Source: an uncultured Eubacteriales bacterium | Lineage (GTDB): Bacteria > Bacillota > Clostridia > Christensenellales > Aristaeellaceae | DNA length: 45,195 nt | NCBI GenBank assembly: GCA_902761755.1 | Contig: CACWLP010000026.1 | Location: forward strand, 1-45,195 | Direction: 5' to 3' | Shown: piece after piece, positions 1 to 8,298 of the stretch | Layout of the letters: each line of letters begins with the position of its first letter | Position numbering within the stretch: position 1 is the stretch's first letter | Position numbers and translations under genes: made by a program | The notes under the pieces: model-generated | What the model was told of the DNA's origin: nothing | Database searches by the model: none | Seen by the model: only the letters and a program-made list of their open reading frames with translations

Positions 1-123
<123 letters not shown>

Positions 124-143
124 TCAATGAAGCAAACAAAAGA

Positions 144-2213
144 TCAATGCTTGCCAACGACCTTTTCCGCCACGCTCCGGGGCACTTCCTCGTAGTGGTC
201 GAACTGCATGGTGTACATGCCGCGGCCCTGGGTGCGGGATCTCAGGTCGGTAGCGTAGCCAAACATTTCGCTCAGGGGGACGAAGCAATGGACGCTCTGC
301 TCGCCCAGGCGGGTTTCGATGTTGTCGATCCGCCCCCGGCGGGCGTTGATATCGCCCACCACGTCTCCCAGGTACTGATCGGGAACGATGGCTTCCACCT
401 TCATCATGGGCTCCAGCAGCCTTTCCTCCGCCTTCGCCAGGGCTTCCTTGAAAGCCATGGACCCGGCGATCTTGAAGGCCATTTCCGAGGAGTCCACTTC
501 GTGGTAGCTGCCGTCGATGACCGCGGCCTTGAAGTCCACCACCTCGAAGCCGCCCAGCAATCCGCTGCCCGCCGCTTCCCGGATGCCCGCGTCGATGGGC
601 GCGATGAATTCCTTGGGAATCACGCCGCCCACGATCTTGTTTTCAAAGGCATATCCGGCGCCGGGCGCCTGGGGAGACACTTCGATGACGCAGTGGCCGT
701 ACTGGCCGTGGCCGCCCGTTTGACGGACGAAACGGCCCTCCGCGGTGACCGGCTTCGTAATGGTCTCCTTGTAGGCCACCTGGGGCTTGCCCACCACGGC
801 TTCCACCTTGAACTCGCGCATCATGCGGTCCACGATGATTTCCAGGTGCAGCTCGCCCATGCCGGCGATGATGGTCTGGCCCGTTTCCTGATCGGTGTAG
901 GTCTTGAAGGTGGGATCTTCCTCCGCCAAACGCTGCAGCGCCAGGCTCATCTTGTCCTGACCGGCTTTGGTCTTGGGCTCGATGGCCACCTGGATCACAG
1001 GATCGGGGAATTCCATGGATTCCAGCACGATGGGATGGCTCTCGTCGCACAGGGTATCGCCGGTGGTGGTTTCCTTAAGGCCCACCGCCGCGGCGATCTC
1101 GCCGGAATACACCGTTTCCACGTCTTCCCGGTGATTGGCGTGCATCATCACGATGCGGCTGAAGCGTTCCCGCTTCTTCTTGGTAGAGTTGTACACGTAG
1201 CTGCCGGAGCTGATGGTGCCCGAGTAGACCCGGAAGAAGGCCAGCTTGCCCACGAAGGGATCCGCGGCGATCTTGAAGGCCAGGGCAGAGAAGGGCTCCT
1301 TGTCGTCCGCGTGGCGGACGGCTTCCTTCTCCCCGTCCTTGGTGACGCCGTGCACCGGCGGCACATCCAGGGGGGAGGGCAGATACGCCAGCACCGCGTC
1401 CAGCAGGGGCTGAACGCCTTTGTTGCGGTAAGACGTGCCGCACAGCACGGGCGTCAGGGCACAGCTTAAGGTGCCCGCGCGCAGGGCGTCCATGATTTCT
1501 TCCTGGGTCAGCTCTTCCCCGCCCAGGAATTTTTCCATCAGGTCGTCCTTCTGTTCGGCCGCCGCTTCCAGCATTTCCTCCCGCAGGGCCTGGGCTTCGT
1601 CCACCAGCTCGGAGGGGATCTCCTCCTCGCGGATGTCCTTGCCTTCGTCGTCGTAATAGACTTCCGCCTTCATCTTCACCAGGTCGATGATCCCCCGGAA
1701 GGAAGCTTCCTTGCCGATGGGCAGCTGGATCGGCACCGCTTTGGTGCCCAGGCGGGTGCGCATCATATCCACCACGCGATGGAAGTCCGCGCCGGTAATA
1801 TCCATTTTATTGACGTAGGCGATGCGGGGAACGTGGTATTTGTTGGCCTGGCGCCAGACGGTTTCGCTCTGGGGCTCCACGCCGCCTTTGGCGCAGAACA
1901 CGGCCACGGCGCCGTCCAGTACGCGCAGGGAGCGTTCCACCTCTACCGTGAAGTCCACGTGGCCGGGCGTGTCGATCAGGTTGATGCGATAGCCCTTCCA
2001 CTGGCAGGTCGTAGCGGCAGAAGTGATGGTGATCCCGCGCTCCTGCTCTTCTTCCATCCAGTCCATGGTGGCCGCGCCTTCATGCACTTCGCCCATGCGG
2101 TGCGTCCTGCCGGTATAGAACAGGATGCGTTCGCTGGTGGTGGTTTTTCCGGCGTCGATGTGCGCCATGATGCCGATGTTGCGGACCTTGTCAAGGGGGT
2201 GACTTCTGGGCAT
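144..2213 (-). CDS. fusA: Elongation factor G
   Basis: A 689-residue translational GTPase that drives ribosome translocation and, with RRF, recycling. The G1 motif AHIDAGKTT is near residues 17-25, the G3 motif DTPGH near 80-85, and the G4 motif NKMD near 137. Length is normal for EF-G, and the C-terminal domain IV/V sequence is intact ([10 protein letters not shown]-type segment, then [16 protein letters not shown] near the end). It lies between rpsG (60 bases upstream) and tuf (47 bases downstream) in the classical str order. Only one EF-G is visible here, so paralogues elsewhere cannot be excluded. Confidence 0.98.
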   Translation of the reverse strand: MPRSHPLDKVRNIGIMAHIDAGKTTTSERILFYTGRTHRMGEVHEGAATMDWMEEEQERGITITSAATTCQWKGYRINLIDTPGHVDFTVEVERSLRVLDGAVAVFCAKGGVEPQSETVWRQANKYHVPRIAYVNKMDITGADFHRVVDMMRTRLGTKAVPIQLPIGKEASFRGIIDLVKMKAEVYYDDEGKDIREEEIPSELVDEAQALREEMLEAAAEQKDDLMEKFLGGEELTQEEIMDALRAGTLSCALTPVLCGTSYRNKGVQPLLDAVLAYLPSPLDVPPVHGVTKDGEKEAVRHADDKEPFSALAFKIAADPFVGKLAFFRVYSGTISSGSYVYNSTKKKRERFSRIVMMHANHREDVETVYSGEIAAAVGLKETTTGDTLCDESHPIVLESMEFPDPVIQVAIEPKTKAGQDKMSLALQRLAEEDPTFKTYTDQETGQTIIAGMGELHLEIIVDRMMREFKVEAVVGKPQVAYKETITKPVTAEGRFVRQTGGHGQYGHCVIEVSPQAPGAGYAFENKIVGGVIPKEFIAPIDAGIREAAGSGLLGGFEVVDFKAAVIDGSYHEVDSSEMAFKIAGSMAFKEALAKAEERLLEPMMKVEAIVPDQYLGDVVGDINARRGRIDNIETRLGEQSVHCFVPLSEMFGYATDLRSRTQGRGMYTMQFDHYEEVPRSVAEKVVGKH

Positions 2214-2273
2214 AACGGGGAATTCTCCTCTTCTAAAACCTTGAAACTTGCAGGACCGTGCGTCGCCCGCCGA

Positions 2274-2756
<483 letters not shown>

Positions 2757-2933
2757 TCAAAATTCGTAACGCTTCCCACCGGGCCGACCGCAGCATGTCA
2801 GCATCATGCCGCTCCGCTTTCTCGGTGCGCGGCGGGGGATCGGGCGGCCTGCCGGCGGATGTTCCTTTCCGCAGGCGGTTCCTGTTCTCTTCCCCGGCCG
2901 GGGCAGCAGCCCATGCGATGGCGAAGGCGTTCC

Positions 2934-3308
2934 TTACTTCTTCGGGCGCTTGGCGCCGTAGAGCGAGCGGCCCTGGTTGCGCTTGGCAACGCCGGCCGTG
3001 TCCAGCGCGCCGCGAATGATGTGGTAACGGACGCCGGGCAGATCGCGCACACGGCCGCCGCGGATCAGCACGACGGAGTGCTCCTGCAGATTGTGACCGA
3101 TTCCGGGAATGTAGCAGGTACCTTCGATGGAATTGGTCAGACGGATCCTCGCGATTTTGCGCAGAGCCGAATTGGGCTTCTTGGGCGTCGTGGTCTTGAC
3201 GCTCAGGCATACGCCGCGCTTTTGCGGGCAACCCTGCAGGATGGGCGCGGTTGACTTGTTGACAACCTTTTCTCTTCCCTTGCGGATCAACTGATTGATC
3301 GTTGGCAT
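2934..3308 (-). CDS. rpsL: 30S ribosomal protein S12
   Basis: A 124-residue uS12, the decoding-centre protein. It starts [15 protein letters not shown] and contains the conserved [11 protein letters not shown] loop, the site of streptomycin-resistance changes in other species, and the later [10 protein letters not shown] segment. The start is set at 3308 because AGGAGGTGCTTCC directly precedes this ATG and the known family N-terminus begins here. An open frame continues 28 codons upstream but reads non-family sequence. The 287 bases up to ybxF contain the hairpin element at 3400-3604. Confidence 0.97.
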   Translation of the reverse strand: MPTINQLIRKGREKVVNKSTAPILQGCPQKRGVCLSVKTTTPKKPNSALRKIARIRLTNSIEGTCYIPGIGHNLQEHSVVLIRGGRVRDLPGVRYHIIRGALDTAGVAKRNQGRSLYGAKRPKK

Positions 3309-3399
3309 GGAAGCACCTCCTGATAATTGTTCGGAGCCGTTTTGCGGTCTCCTCCTATAACATCCCCGCAACCCTCGGGAATATATAGTCATTGCTGGA

Positions 3400-3604
3400 C
3401 CGATAAAACGGGCACGCCTGTTTTATCGGGTTTGCAGATTTTCCTGCGGTGCAGGCACCGCGGCCGGAAAATCTGAGAAGAATGAAAATTTCCTCCCGCA
3501 TCAGAGATGCTCCGGAAATTTTCTCCTCGAACCGGCAAAGCCGGTTCTGCGGATTTCAATCGAAGGTTTGGCCAGCCTTCGAAGCATCCGGCGGATCAGT
3601 CCGC
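3400..3604 (-). other. Hairpin-array element, copy A (candidate structured RNA)
   Basis: Read on the minus strand, this stretch between ybxF and rpsL forms at least six consecutive hairpins with almost no unpaired sequence. They are: a 5-bp stem over the ybxF stop (3591-3604); TCGAAGG/CCTTCGA (3560-3582) enclosed by CGGAT/ATCCG; AACCGGC-TTT-GCCGGTT (3530-3546); GGAAATTTTC/GAAAATTTCC (3484-3523) enclosing CATC-TCT-GATG; a 10-bp stem at 3435-3475 with an inner GCGGTG/CACCGC; and CCGATAAAAC/GTTTTATCGG (3400-3429), extendable to 13 bp. Linkers AATCCGCAG (3547-3555), CGAGGAG (3523-3529), GGAG (3510-3513) and CGGGAGG (3492-3498) recur in the same order in copy B at 21933-22107. It lies sense-oriented inside the str operon. 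I do not recognise the family. Confidence 0.6.
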
Positions 3605-3868
3605 TTTGGGTTCTTCTGCGTCAGTGCGGAGCACGCCCGCAGCGGCGGAAGGCACGTCCACCCGGCAGAGCTGGGACAGCTCCTCCATGGTGGCCACGGT
3701 CCGAAGCGCCGTCCCGGTTTCCCGGGCCGCCTGCTCCACCTGCTGCCGCAGATGCGGCGCCGCATCCAGGGAGAGAAACACGCAGTCCAGCTTGTTTTCC
3801 TTCAGGCCGCGCAGCACCTGCCGCACGCCTACCACCCGCATGGACCGCTTTTTCAGCCGCTCCGGCAT
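3596..3868 (-). CDS. ybxF: L7Ae/YbxF-type ribosomal protein
   Basis: A 90-residue member of the bacterial L7Ae family (YbxF/YlxQ), small RNA-binding proteins that recognise kink-turn RNA. The segment GVRQVLRGLKENKLDCVFLSLDA matches the family's conserved first half. In Bacillus subtilis ybxF sits just before rpsL, which is exactly the position here and supports the assignment. ATG at 3868 is chosen because GGAGGA lies ten bases upstream; a longer frame starting at 3961 would overlap the promoter. The C-terminal tail ending TDAEEPKAD is acidic. The stop codon lies inside the first hairpin of the downstream array. rpoC, which precedes ybxF in B. subtilis, is not adjacent. Confidence 0.85.
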   Translation of the reverse strand: MPERLKKRSMRVVGVRQVLRGLKENKLDCVFLSLDAAPHLRQQVEQAARETGTALRTVATMEELSQLCRVDVPSAAAGVLRTDAEEPKAD

Positions 3869-3932
3869 GTCCCTTTTCCTCCGTTCTTCGGCGCAGGAAC
3901 GCAGTCGCCCGCATAATGCAGACAACTTTAAC

Positions 3933-3961
3933 ATAATAACATCGGCAAAATCAATTGTCAA
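3933..3961 (-). promoter_or_regulatory. Promoter of the ybxF-rpsL-rpsG-fusA-tuf operon
   Basis: On the minus strand TTGACA (3956-3961) is followed after 17 bases by TATTAT (3933-3938). This is a near-consensus housekeeping promoter in a locally AT-rich stretch. The predicted start near 3926 gives a leader of about 58 bases to the ybxF ATG, and excludes the in-frame codon at 3961 as a start. Confidence 0.85.
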
Positions 3962-4015
3962 CTGATTTTCCCGGAAAAAATCTGAAAAAACCTGAATTTT
4001 TCTTATATTTTCCCA

Positions 4016-4046
4016 TCAGAAAAGCCGTCCGGGGCCACCGGACGGC
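4016..4046 (-). terminator. Intrinsic terminator after the SIMPL gene
   Basis: Minus-strand GCCGTCCGG, a five-base loop and CCGGACGGC (4024-4046) are followed by TTTTCTG. A perfect 9-bp GC stem with a U-run, 20 bases past the stop of the SIMPL-domain gene. It ends the ECF sigma operon. Confidence 0.85.
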
Positions 4047-4065
4047 TCAATGCGGCCTGAAAGCC

Positions 4066-4776
4066 TTATTTCAGCGCGTATTCCAGCACCACCGAGGCGT
4101 TCACCGATACGTCGCCGCTGACGATGGCGGTGCCGCCAGCGCGATCCGCGGCTTCTTCCTTAAAGGTGTTGCTGATGCCGTAGAAGCCGCCGCTTTGGCT
4201 GGCGTCCACCAGCTTCAGTTCGCCCAATTCCATTCCGGCAGCCTCGGCCAGCACCTGGGCTTTCGTCCTGGCGTCCTCCACGGCGCGGCGGAGGGCCTTC
4301 AGGTACGCTTCATTTTCCTGGGTGGAAGAAAACACGATGCCGTAGGTGGTGTTGGCCCCGGCTGCCATGGCGGCGTCCAGGATGGGCCCCACCTGGCTCA
4401 GATCCCGCACCTTCACGCTCAGCATGTTTTCCACCTGGTAATAGCTGGTGCGCTTTTCCTTCCCCGTGTCGTCATAGCTGTAATCGTACAGCATGTTCAC
4501 GTTGAACATGCTGGTGATCACGTCCTTTTCCTCCAGGCCCATGCCGTAGAGCGCTTCCAGCACCGCGTTCATCAGCCGGGCATTCTCCGCCTGGGCCTCC
4601 CCCACGGTGTCCGCCCGGGTGGTGACCCCCACCTGCAAGGTGGCGGTATCCGCCGCCAGGGCAATGGTGGCGTTTCCGGATACCCTCACCACCGGGGCGT
4701 TTTCCTCCGCCAGGGCGGGGGCGGCCAGCGTCAGGGCCATCATCAGGCACAGCGCGGCAGCGATCAGCTTTTTCAT
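4066..4776 (-). CDS. Secreted SIMPL-domain (DUF541) protein
   Basis: A 236-residue protein with a signal peptide (residues 1-23, ending APALA) and a SIMPL domain over almost all of the mature chain. The start VVRVSGNATIALAADTATLQVGV, the VLEALYGMGLEEKDV segment and the late region with TKAQVLAEAAGMELG are typical. SIMPL proteins are periplasmic or extracellular proteins of poorly defined function; some relate to envelope stress or signalling. It follows the anti-sigma gene by 30 bases and ends at a strong terminator, so it is probably the third gene of the ECF operon and part of its regulon. There is no lipobox, so it should be released. Confidence 0.88.
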   Translation of the reverse strand: MKKLIAAALCLMMALTLAAPALAEENAPVVRVSGNATIALAADTATLQVGVTTRADTVGEAQAENARLMNAVLEALYGMGLEEKDVITSMFNVNMLYDYSYDDTGKEKRTSYYQVENMLSVKVRDLSQVGPILDAAMAAGANTTYGIVFSSTQENEAYLKALRRAVEDARTKAQVLAEAAGMELGELKLVDASQSGGFYGISNTFKEEAADRAGGTAIVSGDVSVNASVVLEYALK

Positions 4777-4806
4777 TTCAGATTCCTTCCTTTCCGTACA
4801 GGCTGT

Positions 4807-5802
4807 TTATGCTTTGCCTTTTTTCAGATGGCGGATCAGCAGGAACGCCAGCGCGGCGATCCCCGTTACGCAGACGGCCAGCCCCAGCCAGAACAGCCAC
4901 GAAAGCGTTTCCCCTTCCGCGGTTTCCGCTTCCGACGGTTCCTCCGGGGCCGGAGCATCCGTTTCCTCCGGCACAGGCGCAGGCACGGCCGTCGGTTCGG
5001 GCGTGGGCTGGGCCGTAGGCGCGGAGGTCGGTTCGGGCGTGGGCTGGGCCGTAGGCGCGGAGGTCGGTTCGGACGTGGGCAGGGCGGTGGACATCACGGG
5101 GGCGGCTGCGTATTCCCGCTGGGCCTTCCTGGCCTCCGCGGGCGCGGCCTCCATCGCTTCTGCGGCCATATACGCGTTCTCCTCTTGGCTTTCCGCCGCC
5201 CAGTCCATCATCGGCGCTTCCTCGCAGGCGATCTCCTCGCTCTCCTCCGCGTCCTCGTACAGCACGTTGGACAGGCTCCCCGAAGCAAACAGGGAAAGCA
5301 CCGCGCCGGCGTCGTTTTCCGCGGCCTTCTGCTCCGGCGCAGGCGCTTCGTTCACCGCAGGCGCTTCGTTCGCCGCGATCGATTCATTCGCCGCAGGCGC
5401 TTCATCCGTCGTGGTGGCGGTTTGGGCAACGGCTGCCGGGGCCTTGGCGGATCCGGCGGTGCGGTAAACCGTGGGCAGCTTGCCCCGGCTCATGGCCAAA
5501 GCGCCGCCGAAGATCATCACCAACGCCGCGGCCGCGGCCATCCAGGATTGCCGGAAAGCACGCGCCGGGCTGCGCTTGCTGCCCGTCGCTTCCGCCCGCA
5601 CCGCTTCGCGCCAGGACGCGGAAAACTCGTCTGGCACCTCCACCTCGTCCTCCAGAGCGCGCAGGTCCCGCCGCAGGGCCAGCAGCGCAGCGCACTCGGC
5701 GCACTCCGCCGCGTGCCGCCGCATTTGCTCCGCCTGCTCTTCCGTCAGTTCTCCATCCAAAAAGGCATCGAGAAGATCAGAAAATTCTTTGCAGTTCATC
5801 AT
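4807..5802 (-). CDS. Zinc-finger (zf-HC2) membrane anti-sigma factor
   Basis: A 331-residue predicted anti-sigma factor. The N-terminal ZAS domain has the pattern H-x3-C-x2-C (HAAECAEC, residues 30-37), which in this family binds the partner ECF sigma factor. A transmembrane segment follows near residues 80-103 (SWMAAAAALVMIFGG). A long Ala/Glu-rich outer region contains Thr/Pro repeats encoded by a 36-bp tandem repeat (units start at 4991, 5027, 5063). A second transmembrane segment lies near the C-terminus, then a basic tail. Start 5802 is chosen because AGGAGGAG precedes it; the frame start at 5823 would lie upstream of the predicted RNA start of the 5825-5850 promoter. The outer region has no domain I recognise. 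Confidence 0.88.
   Translation of the reverse strand: MMNCKEFSDLLDAFLDGELTEEQAEQMRRHAAECAECAALLALRRDLRALEDEVEVPDEFSASWREAVRAEATGSKRSPARAFRQSWMAAAAALVMIFGGALAMSRGKLPTVYRTAGSAKAPAAVAQTATTTDEAPAANESIAANEAPAVNEAPAPEQKAAENDAGAVLSLFASGSLSNVLYEDAEESEEIACEEAPMMDWAAESQEENAYMAAEAMEAAPAEARKAQREYAAAPVMSTALPTSEPTSAPTAQPTPEPTSAPTAQPTPEPTAVPAPVPEETDAPAPEEPSEAETAEGETLSWLFWLGLAVCVTGIAALAFLLIRHLKKGKA
4991..5074. repeat. 36-bp tandem repeat inside the anti-sigma gene
   Basis: Two full units plus a partial third, with starts at 4991, 5027 and 5063, nearly identical. It encodes 12-residue Thr/Pro-rich units (TSAPTAQPTPEP type) in the extracytoplasmic part of the protein. Such repeats change copy number readily. 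They are coding and have no CRISPR-like spacers. Confidence 0.85.
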
Positions 5803-5822
5803 TTTCTCCTCCTCTCTCTGCA

Positions 5823-6383
5823 TTAGACGGAACGGTCCGAAAAAAGTTCCGAAGATTTTCGCAAAATCAGCGCCAGTTTTTCCCTCGCCCGGCTGATCCG
5901 GCTTTTCACCGTGCCCAGGGACAATTCCAGGATCCCGGCGATCTCCTCATAACTGCGGCCCTGAATGTCCCGCAGCACGATCATCCTGCGCATGTCCTCC
6001 GGCAGCAGCGCCATGCCCTCCCGGAGGAGGCGCATCCTTTCCTTCTGCTCCAGGCGGGCGTAAGCCCCCGGGCTTTCGTCCCGGAGCTCGTATCCCGTGT
6101 CCTCCCGCATGGCGTCCAGGGATACGGCGTCCCGGCGCTTGCGCAGCTCGTCGGTGCACACGTTCATGGCGATCCGGGTGATCCAGGTGCCGAAAGCCGC
6201 GTCCCCCCGGAAGGAGGAAAAAGCCCGGAACGCCCGCAGCATGGTTTCCTGGGCGCAGTCCATGGCGTCCTCCCGGTTGCCCATCATGTGATAGCACGCG
6301 GCGTATACGCGCTTTTCCTCCCGGGCGGCCAGCGCTTCAAATTCTTCGGCGGGCTGTCTGCGTTTCAGCAGCCTGATTTCCAT
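5823..6383 (-). CDS. ECF-family RNA polymerase sigma factor
   Basis: A 186-residue sigma-70 family protein with only regions 2 and 4. Region 2 includes NREDAMDCAQETMLRAFRA and the FGTWITRIAMNVCTDELRKR segment; region 4 has LLPEDMRRMIVLRDIQGRSY followed by EEIAGILELSLGTVKSRISR, a clear helix-turn-helix. ATG at 6383 is preferred because GGAGGG precedes it and the promoter at 6416-6441 places the RNA start near 6408, downstream of the alternative start at 6413. The stop overlaps a possible start of the anti-sigma frame (TAATG), and the 3' end of the gene carries a second ECF-type promoter. The group and the inducing signal cannot be told from sequence alone. Confidence 0.93.
   Translation of the reverse strand: MEIRLLKRRQPAEEFEALAAREEKRVYAACYHMMGNREDAMDCAQETMLRAFRAFSSFRGDAAFGTWITRIAMNVCTDELRKRRDAVSLDAMREDTGYELRDESPGAYARLEQKERMRLLREGMALLPEDMRRMIVLRDIQGRSYEEIAGILELSLGTVKSRISRAREKLALILRKSSELFSDRSV
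5825..5850 (-). promoter_or_regulatory. ECF-type promoter for the anti-sigma gene
   Basis: Minus strand GGAAC (5846-5850), 16 bases, then CGTCT (5825-5829). The first eleven bases, GGAACTTTTTT, and the CGTCT with its spacing are identical to the promoter at 6416-6441. It sits within the last codons of the sigma gene, about 23 bases before the anti-sigma ATG. AAC and CGTC are the elements known for Bacillus ECF promoters; recognition by this particular sigma factor is inferred. Confidence 0.65.
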
Positions 6384-6415
6384 GCTTGCCCTCCTTTCGG
6401 CAGACGGCATCATTC

Positions 6416-6441
6416 AGACGGGATTGCCGCAAAAAAGTTCC
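6416..6441 (-). promoter_or_regulatory. ECF-type autoregulatory promoter of the sigma gene
   Basis: Minus strand GGAACTTTTTT (-35 side, GGAAC at 6437-6441), 16 bases between GGAAC and CGTCT, and CGTCT (6416-6420). The predicted start near 6408 leaves a short leader with the GGAGGG ribosome site. Autoregulation by the encoded ECF factor is the usual arrangement and is supported by the copy at 5825-5850. Confidence 0.7.
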
Positions 6442-6549
6442 CGATATGGGCCGGTCAGTTTTTTGCCGCGGGAACAGCCGCTCCTGCGGCAGCAAATTTC
6501 GTTCATATTGTAACAGGAAAAAGGCCAATATGCAAGCGGCCGGCCACCC

Positions 6550-6578
6550 TTGCGGTGCCGTGGGAGGAATGGTATAAT
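6550..6578 (+). promoter_or_regulatory. Promoter of the ylmH-like gene
   Basis: TTGCGG (6550-6555), 17 bases, TATAAT (6573-6578), ending 20 bases before the GTG start at 6599. It is divergent from the ECF sigma promoter. Confidence 0.75.
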
Positions 6579-6598
6579 CGAAGGCGGAGGGATGGCGC

Positions 6599-7345
6599 GT
6601 GGAGGAAGATTTGACCCGCCGTATTTCGGATCTGGCCAGCCGGGCTTGGGCCCAGGGCGTTTATTGCTTCACCCATTTTCTGTCCCTGGCGGGCATTTCC
6701 GATTTTTTCCGGGTGCTGCCCGCCCTGCCCCCCGCGCCCTGGCGGCTCTTCGGCGGGGCGGAGGGATGCGAAAGGCAGATGCTGCGCTTCGGCGACGAGG
6801 CGCTCTGCGGGTACGACGTGCCCTTCCCCATCGCGTGCCTGCGCATTTTCCCCCTGAACGAAAAGTTTTCCGAGCCCCTCACCCATCGGGATTACCTGGG
6901 GGCGCTGATGGGGCTGGGGATCGAAAGGGAGCTGCTGGGGGATATCGCGGTGCGGGAGAAGGAAGCGTACCTGTTCTGCGAGGAGCGCATCGCGCCGTAT
7001 ATCCGGGAGCACCTCGTCCAGGTCCGGCGCACGTCCGTTTCCTGCGAAGCGTCCGCGCCGCCGGAAGGCGCGCTGTACGAAACCCGGCCGCTGAGCGTGC
7101 AGGTGTCCTCCCAGCGGCTGGACGCGCTGATCGCCCGGGTGTTCAGGCTGAGCCGGGGCGACGCCCAGGCCCTTTTTCCCGCCGGAAAGGTGTTTGTTTC
7201 CGGCCGCCTGTGCGAAAGCCCAAGCCACGTGCCCAAGGCGGGCGACGTGGTTTCCGTCCGGGGCTTCGGCCGCTTCCGGTACCGGGGCATGGAAAGCCTG
7301 AGCAAGAAAGGAAAAGAGAATACCGCCGTGGAGCTGTTCGTCTGA
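6599..7345 (+). CDS. YlmH-like S4-domain RNA-binding protein
   Basis: A 248-residue protein resembling YlmH of Gram-positive bacteria. The N-terminal half (residues 1-110) has the family's 'FLsP..q' type region with RIFPLNEKFSEPLTHRDYLGALMGLGIERELLGD, a highly conserved block. The C-terminus (about 172-235) is an S4 RNA-binding domain. YlmH proteins bind the 50S subunit and peptidyl-tRNA-obstructed ribosomes in quality control, from published work on B. subtilis; this role is transferred by family. The gene usually lies in the dcw/sep cluster, but here it is a single transcription unit with its own promoter and terminator. The GTG start at 6599 follows GGAGGG by seven bases. Confidence 0.87.
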   Translation: MEEDLTRRISDLASRAWAQGVYCFTHFLSLAGISDFFRVLPALPPAPWRLFGGAEGCERQMLRFGDEALCGYDVPFPIACLRIFPLNEKFSEPLTHRDYLGALMGLGIERELLGDIAVREKEAYLFCEERIAPYIREHLVQVRRTSVSCEASAPPEGALYETRPLSVQVSSQRLDALIARVFRLSRGDAQALFPAGKVFVSGRLCESPSHVPKAGDVVSVRGFGRFRYRGMESLSKKGKENTAVELFV

Positions 7346-7368
7346 AGCGAAAAATCAAGTCAAAATCG

Positions 7369-7416
7369 GCGGCGCGCCTTCACTCGCACAGGATGAAAGC
7401 GCGCCGCTTTTTCTTT
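7369..7416 (+). terminator. Intrinsic terminator after the ylmH-like gene
   Basis: GCGGCGCGC (7369-7377) pairs with GCGCGCCGC (7399-7407). Inner TTCA/TGAA pairing extends the stem, and TTTTTCTTT follows. It lies between converging genes. Confidence 0.85.
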
Positions 7417-7459
7417 GCCGTTCAGCTCTGCATGCTGCACACCGGGCAGCAGGCAACCA

Positions 7460-8101
7460 TCATCCTTCCCGCGCCTCCCGGCCGTTTTCATCCGGCTGAC
7501 CGTTCAATATCAGCCAGTCCAGCGTCTCCCGGGAAAGGAAGGGCGCCAGCTTGAAGGCCAGGCTCCGCCTGGCATGGAGCAGCTTTCTCACCATCCGATC
7601 CAGGCAGGCTTTCGATACGAAGGGCGCCAGGTCGCAGATATGGCTCTCGTCCGCCTGCTCCAGGCAGCGCTCGGCCAGCCGGTCCAGAACGTCCCGGCTC
7701 GCAAAAGGGGCCAGGTCCAGGATCTGCTCCCAGCTCAGCGCCGGCGCATCCGGCACATCCGGCGCGGGCGGCGCTTCCGGGGCCGGCAGCGTTTCCGGGA
7801 TTGGCGGAGCCGGCGGCGTTTCCGGGATTGGCGGAGCCGGCGGCGTTTCCGGCACGGCGGGCAGGGCCGCTTCCTCCTCCGCGTCCAGGCTGATCCTGCC
7901 CGTCAGGATCTGTTCCATGGATACGCCGTAATAGGCGCTGAGAAACAGCAGCGTCTGCACGTCCGGCAGGGCCGCGCCGTTTTCCCATTTGCTCACCGCC
8001 TGGTGGGTCACATTGCACAGCTCCGCCAGGCCCTGCTGGCTCAGGCCCCTTTGCAGCCGCAGCAGCATCAGGTTCCGTCCCGCCTGTTGATTGTCGATCA
8101 T
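7460..8101 (-). CDS. XRE-family transcriptional regulator with three C-terminal LAPF repeats
   Basis: A 213-residue protein. Residues about 8-65 are an XRE/Cro helix-turn-helix (LRLQRGLSQQGLAELCNVTH then QAVSKWENG). A Pro/Ala-rich linker follows, encoded by a 27-bp tandem repeat (PAPPIPET units). The C-terminal third has three similar units of about 28 residues, each centred on LAPFxSrxxLDrl: DLAPFASRDVLDRL, DLAPFVSKACLDRM and KLAPFLSRETLDWL. The unit resembles protein-protein interaction repeats, but its function is unknown to me. ATG at 8101 is chosen because AAGGAGAG precedes it. The gene is monocistronic and converges with the ylmH-like gene. No target operon is evident. Confidence 0.88.
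   Translation of the reverse strand: MIDNQQAGRNLMLLRLQRGLSQQGLAELCNVTHQAVSKWENGAALPDVQTLLFLSAYYGVSMEQILTGRISLDAEEEAALPAVPETPPAPPIPETPPAPPIPETLPAPEAPPAPDVPDAPALSWEQILDLAPFASRDVLDRLAERCLEQADESHICDLAPFVSKACLDRMVRKLLHARRSLAFKLAPFLSRETLDWLILNGQPDENGREAREG
7791..7850. repeat. 27-bp tandem repeat in the XRE regulator linker
   Basis: Units start at 7791, 7818 and 7845 (two full and one partial) and encode nine-residue Pro-rich units between the DNA-binding domain and the C-terminal repeats. Nearly identical copies indicate recent expansion. Confidence 0.85.
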
Positions 8102-8147
8102 GGTTTTCTCTCCTTCCCGTATGATGGCACCGGCCGGGCGCATATTC

Positions 8148-8176
8148 AGCATAGGGGATTTTTTGTTTTCCGGCAA
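8148..8176 (-). promoter_or_regulatory. Promoter of the XRE regulator gene
   Basis: Minus strand TTGCCG (8171-8176), 17 bases, TATGCT (8148-8153). The predicted start near 8141 leaves about 40 bases to the ATG. Confidence 0.6.
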
Positions 8177-8200
8177 GAAACCGTTGGTTGAATGTCCGGA

Positions 8201-8219
8201 TTGCAACCGGCGGTTGCAA
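8201..8219. promoter_or_regulatory. Perfect 19-bp palindrome upstream of the XRE promoter
   Basis: TTGCAACCG, one base, CGGTTGCAA. It begins 24 bases upstream of the -35 element and is not followed by a T-run, so it looks like an operator for a dimeric regulator rather than a terminator. The XRE protein itself is the simplest candidate binder (inference). Confidence 0.45.
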
Positions 8220-8252
8220 AGCGGAGCTTTTTCAGGGAGGAAATACAGGAAA

Positions 8253-8283
8253 GGGCGCTTCCTTGCCCCGCAAAGAAACGCCC
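8253..8283 (-). terminator. Intrinsic terminator after sigH
   Basis: On the minus strand GGGCG-T-TTCTTTGC, a three-base loop, and GCAAGGAA-G-CGCCC form a 14-bp stem with one wobble pair, followed by TTTCC. It lies 16 bases past the sigH stop and closes the araC-to-sigH unit. Confidence 0.75.
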
Positions 8284-8298
8284 CCGATAAACGTTCTT

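Noticed and set aside
3869-3961. N-terminal extension of the YbxF frame to 3961
   Set aside because: It would start within the -35 element of the promoter and has no ribosome site.
4991-5074. Possible CRISPR repeats (36 bp)
   Set aside because: The repeats are contiguous, without spacers, and encode Thr/Pro units of a membrane protein.
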